Of a stretch of 50,839 nt of DNA, positions 1 to 8,808 are shown piece after piece. Below the pieces are notes generated by a model. It was given only the letters and a program-made list of their open reading frames with translations, searched no databases and was not told where the DNA came from. This DNA is from an uncultured Lachnospiraceae bacterium. Its GTDB lineage: Bacteria > Bacillota > Clostridia > Lachnospirales > Lachnospiraceae. The stretch's first letter is position 1, and every line of letters starts with the position of its first letter. The stretch spans positions 1 through 50,839 of the forward strand of contig ONHB01000022.1 in NCBI GenBank assembly GCA_900317505.1, written 5' to 3'. The translations under genes were made by a program, and so were the position numbers.

Positions 1-405
1 TTGACCAATATAGAAGATAATTTCTTTCATTATATTTTCAGCCTGCTGCCGGATAAGATCACGATCAACAACACCGTAGAAATCTATCATCTGATTTCTT
101 CTATTACAAAAGCAACCGCTCCGCTCAAAGGCTTGTTGCAAAAGCTTTTTGCCAATGATCACTCAATTTCCTTTGAGGAGCTTTTCAGCGAGCAGCTCCT
201 GCCTTATATCCGCAAATGCATGAAAACCTATCAGGTCAATGACGCCATTCTGCCCTATATTTCCAAATATATCGTGCATGGCGTTACCGGTATGTATATC
301 CAGTTTATCCGGGACGACTCTCTTACAAGCGAGCAGTTTACCATGCTGACCTACAATCTGGTACTCTCATGCCTGCATCTCGATAATTTCAGGGATATTT
401 CCTAA
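1..405 (+). CDS. TetR/AcrR-type regulator, C-terminal part (cut by window edge)
   Basis: The reading frame is open from the first base and ends with TAA, so the gene starts outside the window and the TTG at base 1 is probably not its start. The 134 visible residues are helical, without membrane segments. They resemble the ligand-binding and dimerisation half of TetR-family repressors, where a terminal stretch of alternating hydrophobic and polar helices follows the N-terminal HTH (not visible here). It runs towards the MATE exporter that begins 12 bases beyond its stop on the other strand, an arrangement common for a repressor and the efflux pump it may control. The family call is by general resemblance only, because the diagnostic HTH is missing. 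Confidence 0.5.
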   Translation: MTNIEDNFFHYIFSLLPDKITINNTVEIYHLISSITKATAPLKGLLQKLFANDHSISFEELFSEQLLPYIRKCMKTYQVNDAILPYISKYIVHGVTGMYIQFIRDDSLTSEQFTMLTYNLVLSCLHLDNFRDIS

Positions 406-416
406 TCTGACCGGCA

Positions 417-1811
417 TTATACAACCTCGTCCCGTGTAATATTATTAAGCCACCTTCCGCTCTTATAATACCGGTACACCACCGGGATCTTCCAAAATTC
501 ATCCAGACACAGCACAAAATACACCCACATCGGCGGCCACTTCAGCACAAATGCCGTGATAAATCCCAATGGTACTGACACGCACCACATCGTAACCGTA
601 TCACAGATCATACCAAACTTTGTATTACCGCCGGACCGGAACACACCGGCAATCAAAAGGGTATTCATTGCCTGTCCGATAATATAATAGCCACTGATCA
701 AAATCATGATATTCAGATATCCATAGGCAGTTTCCGTCAGTGTAAACAGCCCCATGATCGGATGTCTGACGCTTACCAAGACAATTCCCATCAAGGTCGT
801 AAACACAAATGTCACAACACAGAGCACCGACGCATCCTCTTTCGCCTTTTCAATATGATCTGCTCCCAGCTCTTTTCCCAGAATAACCGTTCCACCGGAA
901 CCAATTCCAAAGCAGAAGGTCGTAAACAGATCCCGGATGGTCGTTGCCACAGAAGAAGCCGCAACCATATCATTGTTGAGGTGTCCCAGAATAATGGAAT
1001 AGGTCGAAAACGCAAGTGTCCAGCTCAAGTCATTGACAAGTGCCGGTCCCGCATACCGGATAAAATCGCTTTGCAGCTGCTTATGAAAGCCCAGCAAAAG
1101 TCTCAAATCCGGCTTGAACACGCCGCCTCTTATATAATCTCCAAGACAGATCACAAGCTCTAAAACCCTTGCGATCGTCGTAGCAATAGCAACACCGATA
1201 ACGCCAAGCTTCGGAGCCCCGAAAAGTCCAAAAATAAAAACGGCATTTAAGGTAATATTTAAAAGCAGGGTAAAGGTAGAGATCATCGTACTCTTTTTAG
1301 CCTGTTCCACAGAACGCAACAGGCACTGGTAACACTGCGAAAAGGCCATGATCAGGTAAGAAATTCCGATCGTGCGCAGATAATCCACGCCGATATCGAT
1401 CAATACCACATCATTGGTATATAAAGTCATCAGCTGTCTTGAAAAGAAGATGCAGCCAACCGATACGATACCGGTCACAACAAGACTGATTTTTAAAGCA
1501 ATACCAAAAACAGCCTGTATTGCTTTCAAGTCTCCTTTTCCCCAATATTGTGAATTCATCAGTGTGGATGCCGAATTGATTCCAAAGAAAAATCCCCACA
1601 GGATAAACATATACTGATTGGCTAAGGATACGGCAGAAAGTTCATTCTGCCCCACATATCCCAGCATAAAGATATCTACAGAATTGACCAATGCCGTCAA
1701 CAGGTTCTGAATGGAAATCGGAACCACAAGCACCAGCAAAGATTTATAAAGCTTCATCCGGTCGGGCCTTTTAGACAGCCACAACCGGTATTTTTCCAAT
1801 AAACGGTTCAT
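417..1811 (-). CDS. MATE family efflux transporter
   Basis: A 464-residue integral membrane protein with about twelve hydrophobic segments in two similar halves, the usual length and layout of multidrug and toxic compound extrusion (MATE) proteins. Family-like stretches include the N-terminal segment ending in NSVDIFMLG and, in the second half, the glycine-rich segment with GIGSGGTVILGKELG. These pumps export cationic drugs or metabolites by Na+ or H+ antiport across the cytoplasmic membrane; the substrate cannot be read from sequence. The start lies directly after the stop of the upstream permease gene, so it is probably translationally coupled to it. It converges with the TetR-like gene. 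This is the first of three MATE genes in the window. Confidence 0.9.
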   Translation of the reverse strand: MNRLLEKYRLWLSKRPDRMKLYKSLLVLVVPISIQNLLTALVNSVDIFMLGYVGQNELSAVSLANQYMFILWGFFFGINSASTLMNSQYWGKGDLKAIQAVFGIALKISLVVTGIVSVGCIFFSRQLMTLYTNDVVLIDIGVDYLRTIGISYLIMAFSQCYQCLLRSVEQAKKSTMISTFTLLLNITLNAVFIFGLFGAPKLGVIGVAIATTIARVLELVICLGDYIRGGVFKPDLRLLLGFHKQLQSDFIRYAGPALVNDLSWTLAFSTYSIILGHLNNDMVAASSVATTIRDLFTTFCFGIGSGGTVILGKELGADHIEKAKEDASVLCVVTFVFTTLMGIVLVSVRHPIMGLFTLTETAYGYLNIMILISGYYIIGQAMNTLLIAGVFRSGGNTKFGMICDTVTMWCVSVPLGFITAFVLKWPPMWVYFVLCLDEFWKIPVVYRYYKSGRWLNNITRDEVV

Positions 1812-1812
1812 A

Positions 1813-2937
1813 TCACTTCATATCCACTTTTTTATTGCGCAGTCTTCCATACACATCATCCCTGAGCAATGTATAAATCACGGCAACCATCGGAATAAAG
1901 AAAATCATACCGACCAGACCAAATAATTTTCCACCGATCAGGACTGCTACCAGAGTCCACAGAGGAGAAAGCCCCACGGAATTTCCCACAACATGCGGAT
2001 AGATAAACTGGTTTTCAATAAACTGTACAACCTGATATACGATCAGGCACATAATTGCTTTTTTCGGATCCAGAATCAAGGTCAGAAGCACCCCGACACC
2101 ACAGGAGAAGAATGCTCCGACATAGGGAATAAAAGAACAAATGCCTGTGAGCGTGGCAACCAGCCCAGCATATGGAATACGGAAGATCAGGAATGCAATA
2201 AACATCAAAAATCCAAGGATGAAGGCTTCCACAAACTGGCCGGACAAAAACTTGGTATAGGTTGAACGGATCAGACACGCAATATAGATGATACGGTCCG
2301 CAACCTCTTTTTTAAGATAAGCATACAATGCTTTTGTGCACTGCCTCTCTAAATCCTTCCTGCTGATCAGGATATAAAACATCACAACAAGCGATATCGC
2401 AACCGTTGTCACCACAGAAATCGTCGATGCAGCGGTTCCGGCTACCTTGTCTATGATCAGGCCTGCGCCACTCATAAACTTCGTGAGAATGCTTTCAAAT
2501 TTGAGGTTTTCAAGCCAGTCCGTTACCGGCGTCGTGTCGATATTGTAGCTTTTCAAGATAGCAGCCCACTGCGGCCACTTCACCTGAATCATGGTAACAA
2601 TGCTTTTAACGGAAGCCACAATCTGCGGCACGATTTTGACACAGATAAAAACAATGATCAGGATCAGAAAACAAAGGGTCAGCACCAGACTGATCATATC
2701 AATCGTCCTGTCCTTTGGAGAAAGCTTGCATTTCTCACATAATTTAAAAAGGCGTCTTTTAATTCCATTCATCGGAACAGATAAAACAAATGCCAAAATC
2801 AGGCCAATCAAAACAGGCGAAAAAATACCAATGATATTTTCACCAAAAGTCAGCACATTGCTAAAATTCATGACAATCGCATACAGGATTACGCCAAATG
2901 CGATCAGTAAAGCATTCATCTTCCATTTCTTGTCCAT
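1813..2937 (-). CDS. AI-2E family transporter (YdiK/PerM-like permease)
   Basis: A 374-residue protein with about seven or eight membrane segments, matching the AI-2E transporter family in length and layout: two N-terminal helices, a central soluble stretch (about residues 90-160), then helices that include the conserved IPYAGLVATLTGICSFIPYVG-like region and a PHVVGNSVGLSP motif near residue 315. Members have been linked to autoinducer-2 export or Na+(Li+)/H+ antiport, so the substrate is uncertain. It follows prfA after about 20 bases and is followed at once by the MATE gene, so the three are probably read together. The ribosome binding site is weak. Confidence 0.88.
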   Translation of the reverse strand: MDKKWKMNALLIAFGVILYAIVMNFSNVLTFGENIIGIFSPVLIGLILAFVLSVPMNGIKRRLFKLCEKCKLSPKDRTIDMISLVLTLCFLILIIVFICVKIVPQIVASVKSIVTMIQVKWPQWAAILKSYNIDTTPVTDWLENLKFESILTKFMSGAGLIIDKVAGTAASTISVVTTVAISLVVMFYILISRKDLERQCTKALYAYLKKEVADRIIYIACLIRSTYTKFLSGQFVEAFILGFLMFIAFLIFRIPYAGLVATLTGICSFIPYVGAFFSCGVGVLLTLILDPKKAIMCLIVYQVVQFIENQFIYPHVVGNSVGLSPLWTLVAVLIGGKLFGLVGMIFFIPMVAVIYTLLRDDVYGRLRNKKVDMK

Positions 2938-2956
2938 AAAACACGCCTACTTTTCT

Positions 2957-4036
2957 TTAATTCTGATTTTGATTCATCTTTGCAAGCTTTGCTGCCTGGT
3001 CTGCTGCGATCAGGGCATCCAGGATTTCCTGAATATCACCATCCATAATCTTATCCAGCTTGTACAAGGTCAGGTTGATACGATGATCAGTCACACGTCC
3101 CTGCGGGAAGTTGTAGGTACGGATCTTTTCGGAACGGTCACCGGTACCGATCTGGCTCCTGCGAAGCTCAGCTTCCGCATCATGTGCCTTCTGGCATTCG
3201 ATATCATATAATTTTGCACGTAACAGCGAAAATGCCTTTGCCTTGTTTTGCAGCTGTGATTTTTCTGTCTGGGAATATACGACAATTCCGGTCGGATAAT
3301 GGGTCAGACGGACTGCAGAGTCGGTCGTATTGACACACTGACCACCGTTTCCGGATGCACGCATAACGTCAATTCGGATATCTTTTTCATCGATCTGGAC
3401 TTCCACGTCATCGGCTTCCGGCATAACAGCTACGGAAATTGTGGATGTATGGATACGTCCGCCGGACTCTGTTTCGGGAACTCTCTGTACACGATGCACG
3501 CCGCTTTCGTATTTTAATACGGAATAAGCACCCTGTCCGGTTACGGTAAAGGTCACATTTTTCATACCGCCGATACCGATTTCCTCGCACTCCACAAGCT
3601 CGCATTTCCATCCGCGTCTTTCTGCATAATGCACAAACATACGGTAGATTTCTGCTGCAAACAGCGCTGCCTCGTCTCCGCCTGCACCGGCACGGATTTC
3701 CACGATAACGTTTCTGTCATCATTGGGATCCTTGGGTAAAAGCAGGATTTTGAGCTTTTCTTCCAGCTCTTCTACACTCTTTTTGGCATCGTTTAACTCT
3801 TCCTTGATCATTTCGCGCATGTCTTCATCGGATTCCTCTTCCAGCATGGCAAGTGAATCCTCGATCGTCTGCTTGCTCTCTTTGTATTGCTTGTAAGTCT
3901 CCACGATCGGTGCCAGATCACTTTGTTCCTTCATCAGGGCACGGAAGCGCTTCTGGTCATTTGCTACATCAGGCTCGTTTAAAAGCCCCATCAATTCTTC
4001 ATATCTGCCAATTAAATCTTCTAATTTATCAAACAT
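2957..4036 (-). CDS. prfA: Peptide chain release factor 1 (RF1)
   Basis: A full-length (359 residue) class I release factor that reads UAA and UAG stop codons and triggers release of the finished protein. The PxT codon-recognition motif is seen as PET in RVPETES (about residue 188), which marks RF1 rather than RF2. The GGQ catalytic motif lies at about residue 230 within [15 protein letters not shown] coiled N-terminal domain with charged helices precedes it. The glutamine of GGQ is the substrate of PrmC, encoded directly upstream in the same direction, an arrangement conserved across bacteria. A GGAG ribosome binding site precedes the ATG. Confidence 0.98.
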   Translation of the reverse strand: MFDKLEDLIGRYEELMGLLNEPDVANDQKRFRALMKEQSDLAPIVETYKQYKESKQTIEDSLAMLEEESDEDMREMIKEELNDAKKSVEELEEKLKILLLPKDPNDDRNVIVEIRAGAGGDEAALFAAEIYRMFVHYAERRGWKCELVECEEIGIGGMKNVTFTVTGQGAYSVLKYESGVHRVQRVPETESGGRIHTSTISVAVMPEADDVEVQIDEKDIRIDVMRASGNGGQCVNTTDSAVRLTHYPTGIVVYSQTEKSQLQNKAKAFSLLRAKLYDIECQKAHDAEAELRRSQIGTGDRSEKIRTYNFPQGRVTDHRINLTLYKLDKIMDGDIQEILDALIAADQAAKLAKMNQNQN

Positions 4037-4102
4037 TGTTATTTCTCCATTTCATATATGTGATTATCTTCTATATATATCCCGTTCAAAAAAATGATTT
4101 AG

Positions 4103-4963
4103 CTACAAGCTATCCATAGGAAGATAAGTCCCATATACCACGCGGTCCAGTCCCGCATAATCTTTTAATGTATTCACTTCTATAAACCCCTTATCTGTCA
4201 TCAGTTTGGAAACCGCTTCTGCCTGATCATATCCGATCTCAAAAAACAGCATGCCGTCCCGGCAGAGATATTTTCCTGCCTGCTCTATGATCCGACGGTA
4301 AAAAAACAGTCCATCCTCTTTGCCATCTAAAGCAATGACCGGCTCATGGGAAGCCACCTCCGGCTCCAGTGTCGGAATCACATCGGATCGGATATAGGGT
4401 GGATTACTGACTATCATATCGAATTTTTCCGTATCGGGCAATGCCTCAAAGAGATCTCCCTGATAAAAAACGGCTTCTTTTCCATCAGGTAAAAGCTTCT
4501 TAGCATTTTTCTGTGCTACCAGAAGTGCCTCCTTGGAAATATCAATTCCAACACCCTTACAGTCATTGGAATAATGTAAAAGACTGATCAAAATACAGCC
4601 GGAACCGGTACAGACATCCAAAATCCGCATTCCGTCGTGCAGATTTTTCATGGCTTCCTCTACCAAGATCTCTGTATCCTGTCTTGGAATCAAAACATTT
4701 TCGTTTACATAAAATGTCAATCCCATAAATTCCTGTTTTTCGATGATCTGCTGTAGCGGGATGCGTTGTTCCCGCTTTTCGATATAATTTACATAACTAT
4801 CATGCTGTATATCATCCACTTCGCGGTCCGGATACAGTATCATATCACTCTGGCTTGTATGGCATACCTCTTCCAATAATAATCTTGCATCCAGCTTAGC
4901 TTCAGCAATTCCAGCATTATTCAGTTTTTCCACGCCATACAGATATAAATCGCGATATTTCAT
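4103..4963 (-). CDS. prmC: Release factor glutamine N5-methyltransferase
   Basis: A 286-residue class I SAM-dependent methyltransferase. The SAM-binding loop is DVCTGSGC (about residue 117), and the catalytic NPPY motif is seen in VSNPPYIRSD (about residue 185). The N-terminal helical domain that recognises release factors is present. PrmC methylates the glutamine of the GGQ motif of RF1 and RF2, which speeds termination. The gene sits between DUF1385 and prfA; the start is 10 bases beyond the DUF1385 stop and no strong ribosome binding site is visible, so coupled translation is likely. Confidence 0.97.
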   Translation of the reverse strand: MKYRDLYLYGVEKLNNAGIAEAKLDARLLLEEVCHTSQSDMILYPDREVDDIQHDSYVNYIEKREQRIPLQQIIEKQEFMGLTFYVNENVLIPRQDTEILVEEAMKNLHDGMRILDVCTGSGCILISLLHYSNDCKGVGIDISKEALLVAQKNAKKLLPDGKEAVFYQGDLFEALPDTEKFDMIVSNPPYIRSDVIPTLEPEVASHEPVIALDGKEDGLFFYRRIIEQAGKYLCRDGMLFFEIGYDQAEAVSKLMTDKGFIEVNTLKDYAGLDRVVYGTYLPMDSL

Positions 4964-4972
4964 TGTACCAGT

Positions 4973-6004
4973 CTACATTTCATCCGCAGTTTCGCCGTCT
5001 TCCAGCTCTCCTGCCTCTTTTTCATCTGCTTTTTCAGGTTCCTCATTGCCATCAACATCATAGCCAAAGGTCTCCTTAAAATACGCCTTCCAGTCAAAGA
5101 CAGCCTCTACAGACGCAATGGCAACCTCGATCATATCATCATCCGGTTCTCTGGTCGTCAGCTTCTGCAACAACATACCGGGAGCCGATAAAATACGGAC
5201 AAACAGATTGTTGGACTTACCGGCCAGACGGATGATCTCATAAGCAATACCTGCGATCACAGGAATCAACAGAATACGCAGGGCAACCTTTAAGAAAGTA
5301 TTGTCCACACGGATAAAGAAAAATACAACAGCACTGACAAATACAACAAAAAGCAAAAAGCTGGTGCCGCAGCGTTTGTGCAGGCGCGAACTTTTCCGAA
5401 CATTTTCTACATTTAAAACTCTTCCGCGCTCAATGCAGTTGATGCACTTATGCTCTGCTCCATGATACATATAAACGCGTCGGATATCCTTCATCAGTGA
5501 AATGGCAACTACATAAAGTAAAAAGATTGCAATACGGATCAGTGCCTCAAACAGGGCAAGCAGTGATTCGTTGCGCACAACCTTTTGAAGGAGCGAAGCC
5601 AGAAAATAAGGAAGCACCATGAAAAGTCCGATTGCAATAACAAAGGAGATCACAACCGTAATTCCACTGACAACCGCTTCTGCATGGGAATCGGTAACCT
5701 TGTTGAGTGCCTTGTCAACGGCGGTATCCTGAGCCTCTTCATCTTCATAAAAGGATGCTGAATAATTGAGCGATCTGGTTCCCAGCACCAGAGAATCATA
5801 AAAATTAAACACACCACGGATAAATGGAATTTTGAAAAGCTTACATTTATCGGTGCTGGATTTGTATTCATCTGTTTTTACTTCTATATTTCCATCCGGT
5901 TTGCGTACGGCAACCGCATAGGTGTCCTTGTTTTTCATCATGACACCTTCCAAAACAGCCTGTCCGCCGATGCCGCAATAATGCTTTGTTGAATTTTTTG
6001 CCAT
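4973..6004 (-). CDS. DUF1385 membrane protein (YqhQ-like)
   Basis: A 343-residue protein with the DUF1385 hallmarks: an N-terminal GGQAVLEGVMM motif (about residues 13-23), a cluster near the middle with MYHGAEHKCINC, and several membrane segments between about residues 110 and 250. The C-terminus is soluble and strongly acidic. The biochemical function of the family is unknown; the conserved His and Cys residues suggest metal binding, which is my inference. In many Clostridia it lies between rpmE and prmC/prfA, as here. It is the first gene of the operon: a good promoter (6083-6111) reads into it and the rpmE terminator lies upstream. Confidence 0.92.
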   Translation of the reverse strand: MAKNSTKHYCGIGGQAVLEGVMMKNKDTYAVAVRKPDGNIEVKTDEYKSSTDKCKLFKIPFIRGVFNFYDSLVLGTRSLNYSASFYEDEEAQDTAVDKALNKVTDSHAEAVVSGITVVISFVIAIGLFMVLPYFLASLLQKVVRNESLLALFEALIRIAIFLLYVVAISLMKDIRRVYMYHGAEHKCINCIERGRVLNVENVRKSSRLHKRCGTSFLLFVVFVSAVVFFFIRVDNTFLKVALRILLIPVIAGIAYEIIRLAGKSNNLFVRILSAPGMLLQKLTTREPDDDMIEVAIASVEAVFDWKAYFKETFGYDVDGNEEPEKADEKEAGELEDGETADEM

Positions 6005-6082
6005 TTTTATTCCTCGATCATGTATTTATTGCTGCCTGCTGTATCCGGCAGCCCTGATAATCAAATATTTCTTTCAGATGTA

Positions 6083-6111
6083 ATTGTACTATAAAATAAT
6101 GTCCCGGTCAA
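6083..6111 (-). promoter_or_regulatory. Sigma-A promoter for DUF1385-prmC-prfA operon
   Basis: On the minus strand TTGACC and TACAAT are separated by 17 bases, close to the vegetative consensus. It lies about 80 bases before the DUF1385 start and downstream of the rpmE terminator, so it separates rpmE from the translation-termination operon. Confidence 0.7.
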
Positions 6112-6140
6112 AAAGACAGTGTCATAATTTTAATTTATAG

Positions 6141-6177
6141 AAAAAATAAAGGCTGAGATTATGAAATCTCAACCTTT
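6141..6177 (-). terminator. Rho-independent terminator after rpmE
   Basis: Minus-strand hairpin with arms AAAGGTTGAGATT and AATCTCAGCCTTT (one G-T pair) around a four-base loop, followed by ATTTTTT. It lies about 20 bases beyond the rpmE stop. Confidence 0.85.
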
Positions 6178-6195
6178 CATTGCATTCAGATAATA

Positions 6196-6393
6196 TTACA
6201 TACCATATTTCTTGTTGAATTTATCAACACGTCCACGAGCCTTAGCTGACTTCTGCTGACCTGTATAGAATGAATGGCATTTAGAACAGATTTCAACATG
6301 GATATCTTCTTTTGTTGAACCGGTCACAAATGTGTTGCCACAGTTGCAGGTTACAGTTGCCTGATAATAGTTAGGATGGATTCCTTCTTTCAT
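6196..6393 (-). CDS. rpmE: 50S ribosomal protein L31, zinc-binding type
   Basis: A 65-residue ribosomal protein. It carries the four cysteines of the zinc-binding (C+) form: CNC near residue 15 and CSKC near residue 35, with typical L31 text such as KEGIHPNY at the start and a basic tail. I place the start at the ATG before KEGIHPNY, because the in-frame GTG three codons earlier forms part of the ribosome binding site GAGAGGTG, which is 7 bases from this ATG. Bacteria with a zinc-free L31 paralogue exchange the two under zinc limitation; no paralogue lies in this window. It has its own promoter and terminator. Confidence 0.97.
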   Translation of the reverse strand: MKEGIHPNYYQATVTCNCGNTFVTGSTKEDIHVEICSKCHSFYTGQQKSAKARGRVDKFNKKYGM

Positions 6394-6447
6394 GATTTTC
6401 ACCTCTCTATATTAATATCTCTAGTTTTTCTCACAAACAGCTTTATA

Positions 6448-6476
6448 AGCATATCATGTTTCTTTAAAATGTGCAA
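6448..6476 (-). promoter_or_regulatory. Promoter for rpmE
   Basis: Minus-strand TTGCAC, 17 bases, TATGCT, about 55 bases before the rpmE start and just beyond the rho stop codon. The -10 differs from consensus at two positions. Confidence 0.6.
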
Positions 6477-6483
6477 GCCTTTT

Positions 6484-7776
6484 CTAGAAAAACTTAATTT
6501 TCTGTATCGTATCTATAAATTCTTTGTTGTTTTTAGTATGAACAAACATATCAAGAATCTTTTCGACAGCTTCTTCCGGCTTTAATCCGTTGAGAGCCTT
6601 GCGCATGATATTGATTCCCTGCATTTCCTCGGGAGATAATAAAAGATCCTCTCTTCTGGTACCGGATTTGGGAATATCGATCGCCGGAAATACTCTCTTT
6701 TCAGACAGCTTGCGGTCAAGTACCATTTCCATATTGCCGGTTCCTTTAAATTCCTCGTATACAACATCGTCCATCTTGCTTCCGGTCTCTACAAGGGCCG
6801 TGGCTAAGATCGTAAGGCTGCCGCCTTCACGCATGTTGCGGGCTGCACCAAAGAAACGCTTGGGCATATGAAGTGCTGCCGGATCCAGACCGCCGGAAAG
6901 TGTACGTCCGCTCGCAGGCACGGTCAGGTTGTACGCACGGGTCAGTCGTGTGATACTGTCAAGTAGGATCATAACATCTTTTTTGTGCTCTACCAGACGT
7001 TTGGCTCTTTCAATTACCATTTCGGCAACTCTTTTGTGATGCTCCGGAAGCTCATCAAAGGTAGAATAGATGACCTCAACATTGGGTCCCTCGATGGCCT
7101 CCCGGATATCCGTAACCTCCTCCGGTCTTTCATCAATCAGTAAAATGATCAGATGCATGTCCGGATTGTTATGCTTTACGGATTTGGCAACCTCTTTTAA
7201 TAAGGTTGTCTTACCGGCTTTGGGCGGTGATACGATCATACCTCTCTGTCCCTTGCCGACCGGACTCATCAGATCCATAATCCTCATGGCAACGGATGCT
7301 CCCGGTGTTTCCAGCTTCAGACGCTCATTCGGGAAAATAGGAGTCATATTTTCAAAATTCATTCTCTTTACTGCTTCGGACGGATGATATCCGTTGATCT
7401 TCTTTAAATAAAGCAGCGCCGAAAACTTTTCATTCTGGGTCTTAACTCTGGTATTGCCTTCGATGATATCTCCGGTCTTTAAATTAAACTTGCGGATCTG
7501 ACTGGGTGCCACATAGACATCATTTTCACCCGGCAGATAATTTTCGCAGCGGATAAAGCCAAAGCCATCCGGCATAACCTCCAGAATACCGCTGGCTGTT
7601 TCACCGCTATCCAGTTCATCGCTTAATTTTTCGGGACTGATCTTTGCCTTTTCATCCTCTGCAAGCATCGCTTCAATGATGTCAGCCTTTTTCATCGTGG
7701 AAACGCCCTTGATGCCGCGGGATTTTGCAATCTCTCTCAAATCAGTCAAAGCAATGGTTTCATATTTTTCTCTCAT
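6484..7776 (-). CDS. rho: Transcription termination factor Rho
   Basis: A 430-residue hexameric RNA helicase that ends untranslated transcripts. In order: a Rho_N SAP-like domain (about 1-45, with [12 protein letters not shown]), the cold-shock-type RNA-binding domain (about 55-125, DGFGFIRC), then the RecA-like ATPase with Walker A PPKAGKT (about residue 185), Walker [11 protein letters not shown] and the R-loop region. I choose the ATG before REKYE: it has GGAGG at a good distance, whereas the upstream in-frame start has none. It lacks the long, disordered N-terminal insert found in Rho of some other anaerobes. A leader of about 190 bases with a hairpin separates it from the previous gene. 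Confidence 0.97.
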   Translation of the reverse strand: MREKYETIALTDLREIAKSRGIKGVSTMKKADIIEAMLAEDEKAKISPEKLSDELDSGETASGILEVMPDGFGFIRCENYLPGENDVYVAPSQIRKFNLKTGDIIEGNTRVKTQNEKFSALLYLKKINGYHPSEAVKRMNFENMTPIFPNERLKLETPGASVAMRIMDLMSPVGKGQRGMIVSPPKAGKTTLLKEVAKSVKHNNPDMHLIILLIDERPEEVTDIREAIEGPNVEVIYSTFDELPEHHKRVAEMVIERAKRLVEHKKDVMILLDSITRLTRAYNLTVPASGRTLSGGLDPAALHMPKRFFGAARNMREGGSLTILATALVETGSKMDDVVYEEFKGTGNMEMVLDRKLSEKRVFPAIDIPKSGTRREDLLLSPEEMQGINIMRKALNGLKPEEAVEKILDMFVHTKNNKEFIDTIQKIKFF

Positions 7777-7912
7777 AAATTTATTGCCTCCGTTATCTTT
7801 GCCGGACACACTTTTTATGAAAAGTGATCCAATATATCTTATTTCATTGTATATTTGTAAATTGGGAATTTAAAATAAGAAATCTGATATGGTATTATCG
7901 ATTCTAATTGTG

Positions 7913-7936
7913 TGACTGGCATCCATCTGCCAGTCA
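7913..7936 (-). other. Hairpin in the leader region of rho
   Basis: A perfect 9-base inverted repeat (TGACTGGCA / TGCCAGTCA) around six bases lies between the preceding membrane-protein gene and rho. No T-run follows on either strand, so it is not a classical intrinsic terminator. It could be a 3' end structure of the upstream transcript or part of the rho leader; rho leaders are sites of autoregulation in several bacteria, but nothing here proves that. Confidence 0.4.
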
Positions 7937-8000
7937 TCCACTGAAATTGTGTTTTTAGTATACACCATGTTGATTTTTTCGTAAAGTCCAAACGTAATTT

Positions 8001-8474
8001 CTATTTTTTGCGTCGTTTCATTTCTTCAATCTGCTTATCAATCGAGTCGGAATAAGAATTTCCGCGGTTCTTTTTTCTGGAATGATATCCGTAATCCTCC
8101 TCCGGATTGGTCAGTAAGATCTTGGCCAACAATCCGGCTCCACCAAAAATCAGCACCAGCATAATCACCCACTCATACAGGGTAATTGTCTGCAGTCGAA
8201 TGGTTGTAGATGCGATAACACCGGCAATAATGATCAGCACGCCCACGCCGATCATGATCTTGGAGCCCATGGAGCCGCCTGATGCAAATAACCACACGAT
8301 ACCAATAATGAGCGGTATGATCAAAAGTCCTGAAGCAACACGTACTCCTCCCAGTAAAAATCCCATTCCAAAGCCTGATGAAACCATGACCTTTTGTGAA
8401 AACAGAAATAATCCGCCAATTAACATGGCTAACCCGCCTAAAAATTGTAGTAACTCGTTTCTTGCTTTTTTCAT
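8001..8474 (-). CDS. Small multi-pass membrane protein, function unknown
   Basis: A 157-residue protein with about four or five membrane segments (glycine-rich: LLQFLGGLAMLIGGLFLF, then three more) and a soluble, strongly basic C-terminal tail ending in repeated Arg-Lys. I start it at the ATG before KKARNELL because GGAAGGAAAG lies just before it; the longer reading frame upstream runs into the repeat element at 8519-8687 and has no ribosome binding site. Related proteins occur widely in Lachnospiraceae without a known role. The upstream repeat sits only about 45 bases from the start, so its promoter is either in that gap or inside the repeat. Confidence 0.75.
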   Translation of the reverse strand: MKKARNELLQFLGGLAMLIGGLFLFSQKVMVSSGFGMGFLLGGVRVASGLLIIPLIIGIVWLFASGGSMGSKIMIGVGVLIIIAGVIASTTIRLQTITLYEWVIMLVLIFGGAGLLAKILLTNPEEDYGYHSRKKNRGNSYSDSIDKQIEEMKRRKK

Positions 8475-8518
8475 ACGTTGCTTTCCTTCCGTGTTTTTAG
8501 CGTCATTTTGCCCTGACT

Positions 8519-8687
8519 TGATATCCACGAATTGCTCCGCTGCAATGCAGCTCCCACAATTCTCAAACATTCGAAATCCGCTGATTTACTGCGTAAATCG
8601 CTACTTTCTCATGTTTGGCGGATCCCAAGTTCAAAAGTCTTATCGTGCAAGCACGAACGACTTTTTGACCTTTGGCCCCTGATATCA
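8519..8687. repeat. Modular hairpin repeat, copy A
   Basis: A 169-base unit bounded by TGATATCC and TGATATCA. It contains three hairpins: GAATTGC...GCAATTC with inner GCTGC/GCAGC, GATTTAC...GTAAATC, and AAAGTC..CGTGC/GCACG..GACTTT. It is about 95% identical by eye to copy C at 12922-13090, and its right half matches copy B at 9963-10106. It has no protein-coding capacity. It lies between the divergent 8001-8474 and malic enzyme genes. Its structure suggests a small non-autonomous mobile element or a REP-like sequence; no transposase is in the window. Confidence 0.85.
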
Positions 8688-8732
8688 TATCATTATATAA
8701 CAAAAGCTCGCGTAATTCCACTTCTATCATCT

Positions 8733-8760
8733 TGAAAAAATCGACTCTTTACTTTATCAT
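8733..8760 (+). promoter_or_regulatory. Likely promoter for malic enzyme
   Basis: TTGAAA, 16 bases, TATCAT, ending about 50 bases before the malic enzyme ATG and lying outside repeat copy A. The fit is moderate. Confidence 0.5.
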
Positions 8761-8808
8761 ATGTATTGTTGTGTATCATAACAAATCACAGGAAAGAAGG
8801 AACATAAA

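Noticed and set aside
6394..6402. GTG start for L31
   Set aside because: The GTG forms part of the ribosome binding site GAGAGGTG; the ATG three codons later is correctly spaced.
8475..8570. Longer N-terminus for the 8001-8474 membrane protein
   Set aside because: It extends into repeat copy A and lacks a ribosome binding site, whereas GGAAGGAAAG precedes the chosen ATG.
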